Assembly (NCBI RefSeq): GCF_000622405.1
Contig: NZ_JASF01000005.1
Span: 2,852,001-2,916,000, forward strand
Reading direction: 5' to 3'
DNA length: 64,000 nt
Origin: Sulfitobacter donghicola DSW-25 = KCTC 12864 = JCM 14565
GTDB lineage: Bacteria > Pseudomonadota > Alphaproteobacteria > Rhodobacterales > Rhodobacteraceae
Numbering within the stretch: position 1 is the stretch's first letter; each line of letters begins with the position of its first letter. This document shows positions 54,593-64,000 of this stretch, one piece after another. The notes beneath the pieces were generated by a model, which ran no database searches, had not been told where the DNA came from, and saw only the letters and a program-made list of their open reading frames with translations. The translations under genes and the position numbers were made by a program.

Positions 54593-56721
54593 GAGCGAAC
54601 GTATCTTTCTGTTCCTGTATCTGCGGAAAAGCCCCGCAGTCCGATGTTAAATCCGAAATCCGTTGAGGGTTCAACGCTGGTTGATGTTGAATAGCTGCGA
54701 TCGACCGTAAGATCGAGGGTCACACATTCGTTTTCGTATCGCAATCCCAGACCAGCGGTTGAAGCGCGATCGGAGGCAAGGTCATAGCGCCAGTCCGCCG
54801 AGGCGGTCCAGAATTGGTTGATCTTATAGCTACCGTCCAAGGTGAATTCCGAAACTTCGCTGTCACGGTCTTCGTCGGCGTCTTCTTGTAGCCAGACATA
54901 AGAGCCCCCAATGCGCCCGCGATCAAAGTTGTAGTCTCCGCGGAATTCGGCCTTGGAAAGGGAAAAGTCATTTTCGAACAATCCGCGCCCTGTCAGGATG
55001 ATACCGTCTTTTGAGCTGACCTGCCCCGCGACCAGCAGATCGGAGGATAGCGTGTTCAGCCCAGAGGTGGTGGAAAACGATGTGTCTAGGTCTTCGCGGA
55101 AAACCTGTCCCACGCTGAGCTGCGCATCCCAGCCATCAGGGTTGAACCGCGACCATCCCAGACCAACGGCGGCCATCGCGCCGCGTTCACGCCTGTCAGC
55201 GCGCGGGAAATGCGACATGGCCAACAGGTTGCCTTGGTCAAATTCGACACGGGTGCTTTCTTCATTCGGGATATCAAGGCGATCACCGCCCGTCCAACTA
55301 AGCTGCACGACAGGTTCCAGCACATGGCTAACGCCCGAGGCTGTTGTTTTCACAAGAGGATAGCGCAGGGTGACCGCAGCATGGGGGGTGATTTCACTGG
55401 GGTCTGCTGCTGTTGTGTCATCTTGGCTGATGTTGAAGGTGTGAAAGGCAAGCCCAACAGTGGTATCTGTGCGCAGGCCATTGCGCAGAGTAAAGCTGCG
55501 CAACCAATCAATTTCAGCGCTAAGGCGGGTTACATCCCGCCCATCGACCACGTCATCGGCATCGTCGCTATCAACCGCCAGATCGGAAATACGCCCATGG
55601 CTATGGGCTTCAAAGCGGGTGCGCAGCTCTCCGCCCAAAGAGGTCGGGAAAAAGCGGCGTTCATATTCGCCATCCAGAACCAGCGTTGGCAGGGTTTCGT
55701 TTTCTTCGTCGTCCCTAATGGATTTGAAGTTGTAGAAGCTGGCGCGGATATATTCGTCGCGCCGCGCGCGGCTAATGGTTAGTTCCGTGCGCAGGCGGTC
55801 TTTGCTGGAGTAGCCATAAGTATCCAGATAGCCATCGTCACTTACTGTTTCGATCGCGAAATTCAGGACAAAGTCGTTGGGCAGGGCAAACAGGCCATTG
55901 CCGAAAACATAACCGCGGGTCTCTGAGGGGCGCAGATCATCGCGGGTGATCGCCCCGTCAAACTGGATGCGGCCATTACGATAAGATTGGCGATAGCGGA
56001 ATTCCAGCGTGGTGGTGGAAGAGGACAGATAAGGGGTGAGGGTCAGATCACGTTTTTCGCTAAGCTTAAAGAAATACGGGATCTTGACCCCGACGCCCAA
56101 ACTGGACGTCGAGCGGATCGAGGGCACCAGAAAGCCGCTGGCGCGTTCAACCGTTGGGCCAGGCATTCTGAGGCGCGGCAGCCAAAGCACAGGGATACGT
56201 CCAATGCGAAATTGCGCCTCGTCAAAATAGAGCTGCTGTTCGACCTCATCGTGGATCACACGTTTTGCACGGATTTGCCAAAGTGGCGGGCGGCCATCAT
56301 CACAGATACGGCAGGAGGTAACGGCGGTTTTATACAGCTGGCTATAGCGGCCATCAACGCGGTCAATCTGTACCGCAGCCAGTTGAAGCTGCTGTTTCAG
56401 CACCAGCCGCGCGCCTTTCAGGATGCCATTGCGCAAATCGGCGTCCAACTCGGCCGAATTGGCGACAATGACGGTGTCTTCGCCTTCGGTCAGGGTGATG
56501 GGCCCTTCGATCTTTAGACCGCCGCCGTTTTGGTTATAGCGGATCGAACTGGCGCTGAGGCGGATGCCGTTCTGGAAGGCTTCGACATTGCCTGACGCAA
56601 CCAAATCGCGCTCGCGCGTGATATAAAGCTCATCCGCGACAAGCAGCGCCGCAGATTGCTCTTGGGCGGTTGCACGCAGGGGAAGAAGGAGGAGCAAAAG
56701 CAAGGAAAGGAGGCGGATCAT
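54580..56721 (-). CDS. lptD: LPS-assembly protein LptD
   Basis: 713 residues with a signal peptide (LLSLLLLLLLPLRATA). The N-terminal OstA-type domain (LLVADELYITRERDLVASGN) is followed by the large C-terminal beta-barrel with many alternating aromatic strands. LptD inserts LPS into the outer leaflet of the outer membrane. It lies in lptF-lptG-lptD-surA order, 0 bases from lptG. Confidence 0.95.
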   Translation of the reverse strand: MIRLLSLLLLLLLPLRATAQEQSAALLVADELYITRERDLVASGNVEAFQNGIRLSASSIRYNQNGGGLKIEGPITLTEGEDTVIVANSAELDADLRNGILKGARLVLKQQLQLAAVQIDRVDGRYSQLYKTAVTSCRICDDGRPPLWQIRAKRVIHDEVEQQLYFDEAQFRIGRIPVLWLPRLRMPGPTVERASGFLVPSIRSTSSLGVGVKIPYFFKLSEKRDLTLTPYLSSSTTTLEFRYRQSYRNGRIQFDGAITRDDLRPSETRGYVFGNGLFALPNDFVLNFAIETVSDDGYLDTYGYSSKDRLRTELTISRARRDEYIRASFYNFKSIRDDEENETLPTLVLDGEYERRFFPTSLGGELRTRFEAHSHGRISDLAVDSDDADDVVDGRDVTRLSAEIDWLRSFTLRNGLRTDTTVGLAFHTFNISQDDTTAADPSEITPHAAVTLRYPLVKTTASGVSHVLEPVVQLSWTGGDRLDIPNEESTRVEFDQGNLLAMSHFPRADRRERGAMAAVGLGWSRFNPDGWDAQLSVGQVFREDLDTSFSTTSGLNTLSSDLLVAGQVSSKDGIILTGRGLFENDFSLSKAEFRGDYNFDRGRIGGSYVWLQEDADEDRDSEVSEFTLDGSYKINQFWTASADWRYDLASDRASTAGLGLRYENECVTLDLTVDRSYSTSTSVEPSTDFGFNIGLRGFSADTGTERYVRSCSN

Positions 56722-57819
56722 CTAGCCATCCTCACGTTGCAAGATCAGGCCAAGTGCCAGCAGAATTGCCGCGATCGGCGGGGCCCATGCAGCCAAAAGC
56801 ACAGGAATCTGGCCATTCTCGCCTAGAATTTGTGCGAAACTGCGGATGAAATACAAACCAAACCCCAATAAAACAGCCGAAAGGACGGCAATGCCTGTGC
56901 CTCCTGATCTGGTATGGCGCATGGTGAAGGCGCTCGCAACCAGAACCATGGCAATCAGGAACAAGGGGCGGGCCAGTTCGACCTGTAGCCAGACCTTGTG
57001 ACGGCGCGGCGAAAAGCCGGAGAATTCCAGCTGATTGATAAAGGCGGGTAGCTCATAAATCGAAATGGCGCCTGCCTTGCCAAAGCTGTCGCGAATGCGA
57101 TCCAGCGTCAGGGTCGAGGGCAGGGCGAGGCTGTCGTGGGTTTCGGCATTGCCTTCGGCGTTTGTCCCAACCCTCAAAGGCCATGATTTTGCGTTGCGCA
57201 GGTGCCAGCCATCGGGGCCAAGGGCCGCGCTTTCTGCTTCGATCCGGCGGATCGGGCCGCCATTTGGCTCGTATGAGATAAAGGTGACGTCATATAAGAC
57301 CGATCCATCATTGTTGGACCGCCACGCGCGGATCACGGTTTGGCCTTGATCGGTGCCTTGGCGCAGCCACAGACCTTCTTCCGAGATGGAAAGGGTAGAG
57401 GCGCCGCCATTGCGGTAGCCTTCTGAAACCTGTTCATAGCGTTTTGAGGTGGCAGCAACGATGGGGTTGAACATGCCCACAACCATCAGTCCGATAAGAA
57501 AGGCAACAACAACGGGTGACATCAGCGTTTTCAACGCCGAGCGGCCAGAGGCGCGGGTCACAACCATTTCTGATGTGCGGGCCATGTTCAAAAACAGGAT
57601 GACAGTGGCCAGAACCATGTTCAGCGGCAGGATCAGATTGATCTTTTGCGGCACGTCCAACAGCGTCAGCGTGACAATATCCCCAAAGCTGACGCTATCG
57701 GCATAGTCCTGCCGTGTTTCCTCTAGCAGCCCCGTCAACGCGATCAGGGTAAACAGCACGGCTGTTATCAAAAGAAAGCTCATCCCAAAGCGGCGCGCGA
57801 AATAGAGGTGGAGGATCAT
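56722..57819 (-). CDS. lptG: LPS export permease LptG
   Basis: 365 residues from the ATG at 57819; the in-frame extension upstream lies inside lptF. It has three N-terminal helices, a periplasmic beta-jellyroll and three C-terminal helices (LFLIAMVLVASAFTMRH and more). With LptF and LptB it drives LPS from the inner membrane to the Lpt bridge. The start overlaps lptF by 4 bases. Confidence 0.94.
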   Translation of the reverse strand: MILHLYFARRFGMSFLLITAVLFTLIALTGLLEETRQDYADSVSFGDIVTLTLLDVPQKINLILPLNMVLATVILFLNMARTSEMVVTRASGRSALKTLMSPVVVAFLIGLMVVGMFNPIVAATSKRYEQVSEGYRNGGASTLSISEEGLWLRQGTDQGQTVIRAWRSNNDGSVLYDVTFISYEPNGGPIRRIEAESAALGPDGWHLRNAKSWPLRVGTNAEGNAETHDSLALPSTLTLDRIRDSFGKAGAISIYELPAFINQLEFSGFSPRRHKVWLQVELARPLFLIAMVLVASAFTMRHTRSGGTGIAVLSAVLLGFGLYFIRSFAQILGENGQIPVLLAAWAPPIAAILLALGLILQREDG

Positions 57820-58946
57820 GCGGTTGCGCCCCTGCGTTTCAGGCGCGCGCGCCAGCTGGGCCGTGCCGCGTGAAGCAGCATCAAGGCCGCGATCATCGCG
57901 CCAATCAGCGAGGGCAGATACAGCAAAGGCCAAAGGGTGGCGTTATCCGTAACCTGAGAGGTCAACGTCCCCCGCGTGCCGTCCAATACCACCAACAGAG
58001 CAAAGGCAAAGACGATTTCGCGCCAGACGCCAAATCGGGAAAACCCGCCGATCAGCAAGGTGGTAAAGCCGATCATGGCTGCAACGATACAAAAGAGCGG
58101 GCGCGCAAACCGCGTATGCAATTCTTCGGCGACAGATCCGATCGAGCTGCCAGACTGCTGCGCGATCTGGGCCCAGCCATGGGTTAGATAGGGGGTCGTG
58201 GTGTTGCTGATGTCTAACTCATCCACAGTTTCACTGCGCACAAGGGAAGAGATATCGAAAGAAAAGTCAGCGAATTTGGCGGTCGCCAGACGCAACCCTT
58301 CTTGTTCCAGCCGTTGGGCCAGACCATCGACCATGATCAGGGTCGTCGCATCACCGCTGCGCACCATATAGGCCTCGGCCGCGGTGTAGATGATCCCGTG
58401 GTTTGGGTCGCGGCGGTCGGACAAAAAGACATCGCGCAGCACGCCATCGCTATCAATCTGGCGGGTGTAAAAAGTAACCTGTTGTGAAGGGTGCAAGAAC
58501 GTCCCTTCGGTGAGCAGTCGGGCGGTTACATTTTGCGCGATTTCCTGCTCACGTTCTTTGAGTTGGGCTTGCGCCATGGGCACCAAAAAGTTGCTGAGCA
58601 CAGCCATGGCCAAAGCAATACAAAGGCCAAATACAAAAACAGGCCGTGCCATGCGCCACGGCCCTGTGCCTGTGGCTTGTAATACGGTGATCTCGCTGTC
58701 TGTCATCATACGGTTGGTGACGTAGACGGCGGCGGCAAAGGTTGCGATGGGCAGCACGGTTGCGATGAGTTTGGGCAGCCCGAGGGCTGTGAACTCTAGG
58801 AAAACAAGGGCGGTTTGGCCGTCTCCGATGAGGCGGTCGAACAAAACAACTGCGCGGTTGATCCAGAATATCGCCACTAAAACGAGCGCGAAAAATCCAA
58901 ACAGAACCAGCAGCTGCGACAGCATATAGCGGTCGAACTTGGCCAC
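57816..58946 (-). CDS. lptF: LPS export permease LptF
   Basis: 376 residues, same plan as LptG: N-terminal helices (LLVLFGFFALVLVAIFWINR), a periplasmic jellyroll with QQVTFYTRQIDSDGVLRDVF, and C-terminal helices. It is first in the leftward lpt operon and 139 bases from the divergent pepA, so the operon promoter is there. Confidence 0.94.
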   Translation of the reverse strand: MAKFDRYMLSQLLVLFGFFALVLVAIFWINRAVVLFDRLIGDGQTALVFLEFTALGLPKLIATVLPIATFAAAVYVTNRMMTDSEITVLQATGTGPWRMARPVFVFGLCIALAMAVLSNFLVPMAQAQLKEREQEIAQNVTARLLTEGTFLHPSQQVTFYTRQIDSDGVLRDVFLSDRRDPNHGIIYTAAEAYMVRSGDATTLIMVDGLAQRLEQEGLRLATAKFADFSFDISSLVRSETVDELDISNTTTPYLTHGWAQIAQQSGSSIGSVAEELHTRFARPLFCIVAAMIGFTTLLIGGFSRFGVWREIVFAFALLVVLDGTRGTLTSQVTDNATLWPLLYLPSLIGAMIAALMLLHAARPSWRARLKRRGATA

Positions 58947-59085
58947 CCGATTCCCTCCTGTTCATGTGCTCTTGCGGCGATTGGGCTGACTTTACCCGAA
59001 ACTGCTGGGGGGGAAAACTCATATCTGGTCATGCGGGCGGTGGCGCGGTAGGTCTTGGGCAATAGATAGCAAAAAGGCGCACATC

Positions 59086-60561
59086 ATGAGCAATCTCACC
59101 CCTGTCACTTTCACCGAAATCGATCTGGACGCCATCGCCGCGCATGAAGGCCGCGTTGCCGTGTTTGTCGATGCTGCAGGCAAGCTGGATCAATGCGCAC
59201 GCCGTGTGAACCGTCTGACCAAAGGGGCGATTGCCCGTCTGGCGGAAACGTCCCGTTGGGAAAAGATGGCCGAGGGCGATATTGTGAGCCTTGCCTATCC
59301 TGCGGGCATGGCTGCTGAGGCGGTGGATGTGATCCGCTTGGAGCGGGCCTCCAAAACGGCACAAGCGCGCAAAGCAGGGGCCGCATTGGCCAAGGCGCGT
59401 GGCGGAAAAGGCGATGTTTTAATGCTATGCGGGTTGATCCGCCGCGCTGAAGAGGTCGTCTATGGCTTTGTCATGCGCGATTACGCGTTTGAAGATCACA
59501 AGAGCGCGGACACAACGCGGGGCGGTTCTGCAAAAGTCATGCACAGCAAACCATCAGAGCTGGAGGCTGCCTGTGCGCCGCTGCTGGCAGTTGCCGAGGG
59601 CGCGCATATGTGCCGCGATCTGACAAATGAGCCAGCCAATGTGCTGACGACGACCAATTATGCCGAGCGTTTGAAAGAGATGGAAAGCCTTGGCTTGAAG
59701 GTTGAAGTGCTGGATGAAAAAGCGCTGGAAAAGCTGGGCATGCGCACGTTGCTCTCTGTTGGCCAAGGCTCGGTCAGCCCGTCCTATGTGGTGGCGATGC
59801 AGTGGAATGGCGGTGAAAAGGGCGCCGCGCCGCTGGCCTTGGTTGGGAAGGGCGTGGTGTTTGACACGGGCGGGATTTCCCTGAAACCGGGTGCTGGCAT
59901 GGAAGAGATGACCATGGATATGGGCGGCTCGGCTGTGGTTGCGGGCGTGATGCGCACCTTGGCGCTGCGCGGTGCCAAGGCCAATGTTGTGGGCCTTGTC
60001 GGGATTGTCGAGAATATGCCATCGGGCAATGCCTCGCGTCCGGGGGATGTGGTGACCACGATGAAGGGGCTGACGGTTGAGAATATCAACACCGATGCCG
60101 AAGGTCGTTTGGTGCTATGTGATGTGATGCATTACGCGCAGGAAAAATACAAACCAGCCGCGATGATTGATCTGGCGACATTGACGGGCGCGATCATCAT
60201 TGGATTGGGCCATGAAAACGCTGGCGTATTTTCCAACAACACCTCCTTCTGCAATGATTTCCTAAAGGCCGCCGAAGCCGAGGGCGAGGGCGCGTGGCGC
60301 ATGCCGATGGGCGATGGCTATGACAAGCAGCTCAAAAGCCGTATTGCGGATATGAAAAACGTCGGCGGCCGTCCGGCGGGGTCAATCACCGCGGCGCAAT
60401 TCCTTGGGCGTTTTGTGCAGGAGGACTGCCCATGGATCCACCTAGATATTGCGGGGGTTGCTTCGGTGAAATCTGAAACCGCGCTGGCGCCTGTTGGGGC
60501 TACGGGGTGGGGCGTTGCCTCACTTAACCGTTTGGTTGCAGATAATTACGAGGCGGAGTGA
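59086..60561 (+). CDS. pepA: Leucyl aminopeptidase (M17)
   Basis: 491 residues. Metal and catalytic residues are in LVGKGVVFDTGGISLKPG and NTDAEGRLVLCDVMHYAQ, the M17 signature. It releases N-terminal amino acids in the cytoplasm; relatives also bind DNA. It is followed after 6 bases by holC, a common pairing. Confidence 0.95.
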   Translation: MSNLTPVTFTEIDLDAIAAHEGRVAVFVDAAGKLDQCARRVNRLTKGAIARLAETSRWEKMAEGDIVSLAYPAGMAAEAVDVIRLERASKTAQARKAGAALAKARGGKGDVLMLCGLIRRAEEVVYGFVMRDYAFEDHKSADTTRGGSAKVMHSKPSELEAACAPLLAVAEGAHMCRDLTNEPANVLTTTNYAERLKEMESLGLKVEVLDEKALEKLGMRTLLSVGQGSVSPSYVVAMQWNGGEKGAAPLALVGKGVVFDTGGISLKPGAGMEEMTMDMGGSAVVAGVMRTLALRGAKANVVGLVGIVENMPSGNASRPGDVVTTMKGLTVENINTDAEGRLVLCDVMHYAQEKYKPAAMIDLATLTGAIIIGLGHENAGVFSNNTSFCNDFLKAAEAEGEGAWRMPMGDGYDKQLKSRIADMKNVGGRPAGSITAAQFLGRFVQEDCPWIHLDIAGVASVKSETALAPVGATGWGVASLNRLVADNYEAE

Positions 60562-60567
60562 ACCTAA

Positions 60568-61026
60568 ATGGGCGTCGCCATGTTCTATCAACTTCAGGAA
60601 AAGACGCTGGTGGATACGCTGCGCATGCTGGTGGACAAATCTTTGTCCGCTGGCTGGCGCGTGGCGGTGCGCGGCACAAACCCGATGGGGTTAGAGGCGC
60701 TGGACAAGGCGCTATGGCTGGGGCCTGAGGATGGCTTTTTGCCCCATGGTTTGCAGGGCGGCGATCACGATGCCGCCCAGCCTGTTTTGTTGGGGCAATC
60801 CAGCGAGAACCTGAATAATGCCAGCTGCATCATGGCGGTGCATTCAGCGGATGTTTCCGCAGATGATGTGACAGGGATGGAACGGGTTTGCATCATCTTT
60901 GATGGCTATGACGAAGACGAGCTAACCCATGCGCGCGGCCAGTGGAAAGCCCTGAAAGCGGCGGGTGTTTCTGCGCAATATTGGGCCGAGGATGGCGGGC
61001 GTTGGGTGAAAAAGGCGGAAAGCTAG
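60568..61026 (+). CDS. holC: DNA polymerase III subunit chi
   Basis: 152 residues with the chi pattern (MFYQLQEKTLVDTLRMLVDK, then LWLGPEDGFLPHGLQGGDHD and RVCIIFDGYDEDELTHARGQ). Chi links the clamp loader to SSB on the lagging strand. The ATG at 60577 is an alternative start. Confidence 0.92.
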   Translation: MGVAMFYQLQEKTLVDTLRMLVDKSLSAGWRVAVRGTNPMGLEALDKALWLGPEDGFLPHGLQGGDHDAAQPVLLGQSSENLNNASCIMAVHSADVSADDVTGMERVCIIFDGYDEDELTHARGQWKALKAAGVSAQYWAEDGGRWVKKAES

Positions 61027-61107
61027 GTTTGGGGCACACTCCCTATTCGGGAGGGGCTGGGAAACCCTGATTTTCTGTCACATGTGGGCAGGGCGCGTGA
61101 ACATGCG

Positions 61108-61689
61108 TTAGCGCGTCAGGCGCAGCTCGCCGCCAGAAATCTCGATCCGGCCCCATTTTTCAAGGTATCCCATACCCAGCAGGGAGCCCTGCATCTGGCC
61201 GCCATTCACCGATGCGCGCACATCTGTGTCGGTGATGTCACCAAGGCGCACAGTATTGATGCGCACAGGCGCGGTGCGCACTTGGCCATTTGCGGTGTTT
61301 GCCGTGCCAAGGAAGACAAGGCTATCGGGATCAATCCCCGCGCGCGCGGCATCGTCACGGGTGAGCACCATGTCGGTTGCTCCTGTATCCACCACAAAAC
61401 GGATGTTTGCGCCGTTCAGCTCAAGCGTGAGGTAATAGTGCCCGTCAGGCTGACGCGGCACTGAAATTTGACCGTCGCTATGGGTAAGCATCTGATTGTG
61501 CGTGGTCTGGCGCTGCACATCGTTCCACAGGCCATAACCCGCAACAACGCCGAGGAAAATAAAGCCCCAGATCAGCGCCTGTTGCATCATTTTTCCGATA
61601 CCATCACGGTTTTGAACCAAAAACCAGCCGCCGACTGCGCAGCCCAATAGCACAAGGTAAATCAGGTTTGCTGTATTGTCGGCACTCAT
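61108..61689 (-). CDS. Membrane-anchored clan AA aspartic protease (TIGR02281-like)
   Basis: 193 residues. Two N-terminal helices (about 8-24 and 38-54) anchor it. The soluble part carries the retropepsin-like active site FVVDTGATDMVL (D101), followed by VLTRDDAARAGI and the flap region; the C-terminal GMGYLEKWGRIEISGGELRL fits the family. It probably forms a dimer and faces the periplasm. The target protein is unknown. AAGGAG upstream supports the start. Confidence 0.87.
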   Translation of the reverse strand: MSADNTANLIYLVLLGCAVGGWFLVQNRDGIGKMMQQALIWGFIFLGVVAGYGLWNDVQRQTTHNQMLTHSDGQISVPRQPDGHYYLTLELNGANIRFVVDTGATDMVLTRDDAARAGIDPDSLVFLGTANTANGQVRTAPVRINTVRLGDITDTDVRASVNGGQMQGSLLGMGYLEKWGRIEISGGELRLTR

Positions 61690-61734
61690 GGCTGCTCCTT
61701 AATGTTCTTTCTAACATATAGGGGCTTTGAGGTG

Positions 61735-62376
61735 TTATCCAAGCGGGGTGACAAAACCGAATTCGGCCAGACCATCCAGAACGAACTGCACAGATAGCGC
61801 GGCCAACAACATGCCTAGGACGCGTGTGATCACGTTGATCGCAACCTTGCTCAGCACCCGTTCTAACAACGAAGACAGGCGCAGCATGACATACATGATT
61901 GCCAAAACCACAGTTGTGATGGCGATGACCGAGATCAGCCCCTCACCCCCAGGTTTTTGCCCCACCAACAGGATCACCGAGGCGATCGCACCGGGCCCTG
62001 CGATCAAAGGAATGGCAAGGGGAAAGACAGAAGGGTCGTCCTGTTCCATCACCTCAGGCGTTTCCGAGCTGTCTTCGCGGCGTTTTGTGCGGCGTTCAAA
62101 CAGCATGTCCATCGCCGTTAAGAACAACAATATCCCGCCAGCCACGCGGAAGGCAGCCATTGAAATACCCGCAAATTCCAGCACCGCCTTGCCAAAGAAG
62201 GCAAAAAGGACAAGCAGGAAACCACCCACCAAAACAGCCCGCAGCGCAATTTTGCTGCGCTCTTGTGCGGTCATGTCTGGTGTTAGCGCAAGGAAAATGG
62301 GCGCAATCGCGATCGGGTCAATGACCACAAACATCGTTACAAAAGCTGCAACCATATAGGCCATATCAACGGTCAT
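61735..62376 (-). CDS. MarC-family integral membrane protein
   Basis: 213 residues with six membrane helices (for example AYMVAAFVTMFVVIDPIAIAP and GPGAIASVILLVG). VIDPIAIAPIF near the N-terminus is typical of MarC. The function is unknown; despite the name, the family is not tied to multidrug resistance. It overlaps the ABC-F gene by 4 bases. Confidence 0.9.
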   Translation of the reverse strand: MTVDMAYMVAAFVTMFVVIDPIAIAPIFLALTPDMTAQERSKIALRAVLVGGFLLVLFAFFGKAVLEFAGISMAAFRVAGGILLFLTAMDMLFERRTKRREDSSETPEVMEQDDPSVFPLAIPLIAGPGAIASVILLVGQKPGGEGLISVIAITTVVLAIMYVMLRLSSLLERVLSKVAINVITRVLGMLLAALSVQFVLDGLAEFGFVTPLG

Positions 62377-64000
62377 GCTTGGGCTTTCTCCAGTTTCTCG
62401 GCGGCAGTCATCCAGATGGCTTCGGCACGTTCAAGAGCGGCCATAACCTCTGCGTATTTCTTGTTCCAGACTTCTAGCTCACCAACCTTGTCTTTTTCGT
62501 AAAGAGCAGGATCAGCGAGCTTTTTGGCGAGTTTATCGCGCATCTCGTTGATCTTGGTCACGCGCGCTTCTGAGCTGCGCACCTCTGAGCGGAGCGCGAT
62601 CACGTCTTCGCGGCTAGCACGTTTGGGTTTTGGGGCCTCAACCTTGGGGCGGGCATTTTTGCTGACGGGTTTGTCCACAGTCAGCAACATCTTGCGGTAG
62701 GCTTCCAGATCATCCTCATAGGGTTTCACCGTGCCGTTCGATACCAGCCACAAACGATCCGCCACCATCGACAGCAAGTGCATGTCGTGGCTGACAAGGA
62801 TCACAGCGCCTGAATAGCGCGTCAGCGCCTCAACCAGCGCCTCGCGGCTTTCAATATCAAGGTGGTTTGTCGGTTCATCGAGGATCAACAGATGCGGCGC
62901 GTCTAATGTGGCCAGCAGCAGCGACAGCCGCGCCTTTTGCCCCCCAGACAAGCGCCCAACGGCGGTGTCGGCCTGATCAGGCCCAAGGCCAAAACCCGCC
63001 AACTGCGCGCGTAGTTTCGATTGCATCACACCCGGACGGGCCGAGATCATGTGCTGAAGCGGCGTTTCTTCCACCATCAGCTCATCCACTTGGTGCTGGG
63101 CGAAAAAGCCGATGCGCAGCTTGCTGGAATTGGTGACCTTGCCATCGAACAGCACCAGACGGTTGGACAGCAGTTTCGACAGGGTCGATTTGCCCTGACC
63201 GTTTTTGCCCAAAAGCGCGATACGGTCGTCTTGGTCGATGCGCAGGTTCAAGCGGGACAGAACTGGGTTGCCCTCATCATAGCCCGTCGATCCGCCCTCG
63301 ATGCTGATGATCGGCGGGGACAGCTCATCTGGTTGCGGGAAGGTAAACACCTTGCGCGCTGCCTCTTCTGGCGGCGTGATTGTCACCATCTTTTCAATGG
63401 CTTTCATGCGCGACTGCGCCTGCTTCGCCTTGGAGGCTTTGGCCTTAAAGCGATCCACAAAGGCCTGCATATGCGCCTTGTGGGCCTGTTGTTTCTTGGC
63501 CGCTGCCGATTGCTGGGCGCGTTTTTCGGCGCGCATTTTGGCAAATTGGTCGTAGTTGCCTTGGTAATAGGTCAGCTTTTTATTCTCGAGATGTAGTATG
63601 CCGCCTACAGCGCGGTTCAACAGGCCGCGGTCGTGGCTGATGATGATGACGGTGTGGGGGTATTTGGCCAGATAGTTTTCCAGCCACAGCGCCCCTTCAA
63701 GATCGAGATAGTTGGTCGGTTCATCCAACAGCAGCACGTCGGGCTGGGCAAACAAAACCCCCGCCAGTGCCACACGCATGCGCCAGCCGCCCGAATAGGC
63801 CGAGCAGGGCTGTTGCTGGTCATGATCGTCAAACCCAAGGCCCTTAAGGATGCTCGCTGCACGGCCCTCAGCGGACCATGCATCAATATCGGCCAGCCGC
63901 GCCTGAATCTCGGCGATCCGCGTGGGATCTTTGGCGGTTTCGGATTCTTTCATCAAGGCGTGGCGTTCAACATCGGCCTCTAGAACCGTGTCGATCAACG
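62373..64000 (-). CDS. ABC-F family ATPase, N-terminus beyond window edge
   Basis: The open frame runs to the right edge; about 541 residues are visible, with the first Walker A missing only because it lies outside. Seen are the first signature (YSGGWRMRVAL) and LLLDEPTNYLDLE, the charged linker with KAKASKAKQAQSRMKAIEKM, the second Walker A GKNGQGKST, LSGGQKARLSLLL and LILDEPTNHLDIE, and a C-terminal coiled coil. The arrangement resembles YheS-type ABC-F proteins, which act on the ribosome. Downstream, MarC is coupled. Confidence 0.92.
   Translation of the reverse strand, partial: LIDTVLEADVERHALMKESETAKDPTRIAEIQARLADIDAWSAEGRAASILKGLGFDDHDQQQPCSAYSGGWRMRVALAGVLFAQPDVLLLDEPTNYLDLEGALWLENYLAKYPHTVIIISHDRGLLNRAVGGILHLENKKLTYYQGNYDQFAKMRAEKRAQQSAAAKKQQAHKAHMQAFVDRFKAKASKAKQAQSRMKAIEKMVTITPPEEAARKVFTFPQPDELSPPIISIEGGSTGYDEGNPVLSRLNLRIDQDDRIALLGKNGQGKSTLSKLLSNRLVLFDGKVTNSSKLRIGFFAQHQVDELMVEETPLQHMISARPGVMQSKLRAQLAGFGLGPDQADTAVGRLSGGQKARLSLLLATLDAPHLLILDEPTNHLDIESREALVEALTRYSGAVILVSHDMHLLSMVADRLWLVSNGTVKPYEDDLEAYRKMLLTVDKPVSKNARPKVEAPKPKRASREDVIALRSEVRSSEARVTKINEMRDKLAKKLADPALYEKDKVGELEVWNKKYAEVMAALERAEAIWMTAAEKLEKAQA

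Overview
The window reads as a chromosomal segment of an alphaproteobacterium of the Rhodobacteraceae (roseobacter group). The evidence is family-typical gene order: xthA, erpA, dgt, argS, a SPOR protein, nagZ, scpA, scpB; then DUF177, rpmF, plsX, fabH, ihfA and a merR-like gene; then lptF, lptG, lptD, surA, pdxA, rsmA. The long 358-residue dCTP deaminase, the DUF4167 protein and the RhlE-like helicase with a Gly-rich tail fit the same group. There is no rRNA, CRISPR array, recognisable insertion sequence or prophage. One tRNA (tRNA-Pro, GGG) is present.

Positions 1-9086 are the accessory part, and look more A/T-rich than the rest. A leftward set of translationally coupled genes encodes exported proteins: a MORN-repeat protein, a WG-repeat protein and a MEMO-like/CapA-like fusion. 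A further signal-peptide ORF runs off the left edge. Divergent from them is a 1387-residue protein with an N-terminal DUF4062-like domain, a STAND-type P-loop NTPase, one membrane helix and a C-terminal beta-propeller-like WD40 region. If the NTPase is cytoplasmic, the single helix puts the WD40 region in the periplasm, the compartment to which the divergent set is exported. This is the best candidate for an undescribed trans-envelope sensing or defence system.

Positions 9400-25303 are mostly core housekeeping: AP endonuclease, Fe-S carrier, dNTPase, arginyl-tRNA synthetase, a SPOR envelope protein, NagZ, the ScpAB condensin subunits, dCTP deaminase, tRNA-Pro, a MerR-like protein with a long repetitive acidic tail, IHF-alpha, FabH, PlsX, L32 and DUF177.

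Positions 25392-44108 mix core and lifestyle genes: a BamE-like lipoprotein, an OlsB/GlsB-type lipid N-acyltransferase, an ABC-F ATPase, a short-chain dehydrogenase behind a palindromic operator, TyrS, AnmK, enolase, an EamA exporter, a DEAD-box helicase with a long palindrome-rich leader, a TerB-like protein, a SelO/GNAT/nucleoside hydrolase operon, a sulfotransferase-like protein and a membrane-anchored PilZ protein.

Positions 44159-64000 hold MazG, a coupled operon of an M20 amidohydrolase and two ureohydrolases (guanidino-compound breakdown), PrfA/PrmC, DUF4167, the outer-membrane biogenesis operon lptF-lptG-lptD-surA-pdxA-rsmA, PepA/HolC, a membrane-anchored aspartic protease, a MarC-family protein and an ABC-F ATPase cut by the right edge. 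Starts were chosen mainly by Shine-Dalgarno position and family N-termini; all functional calls are from sequence reading alone, with no database search.
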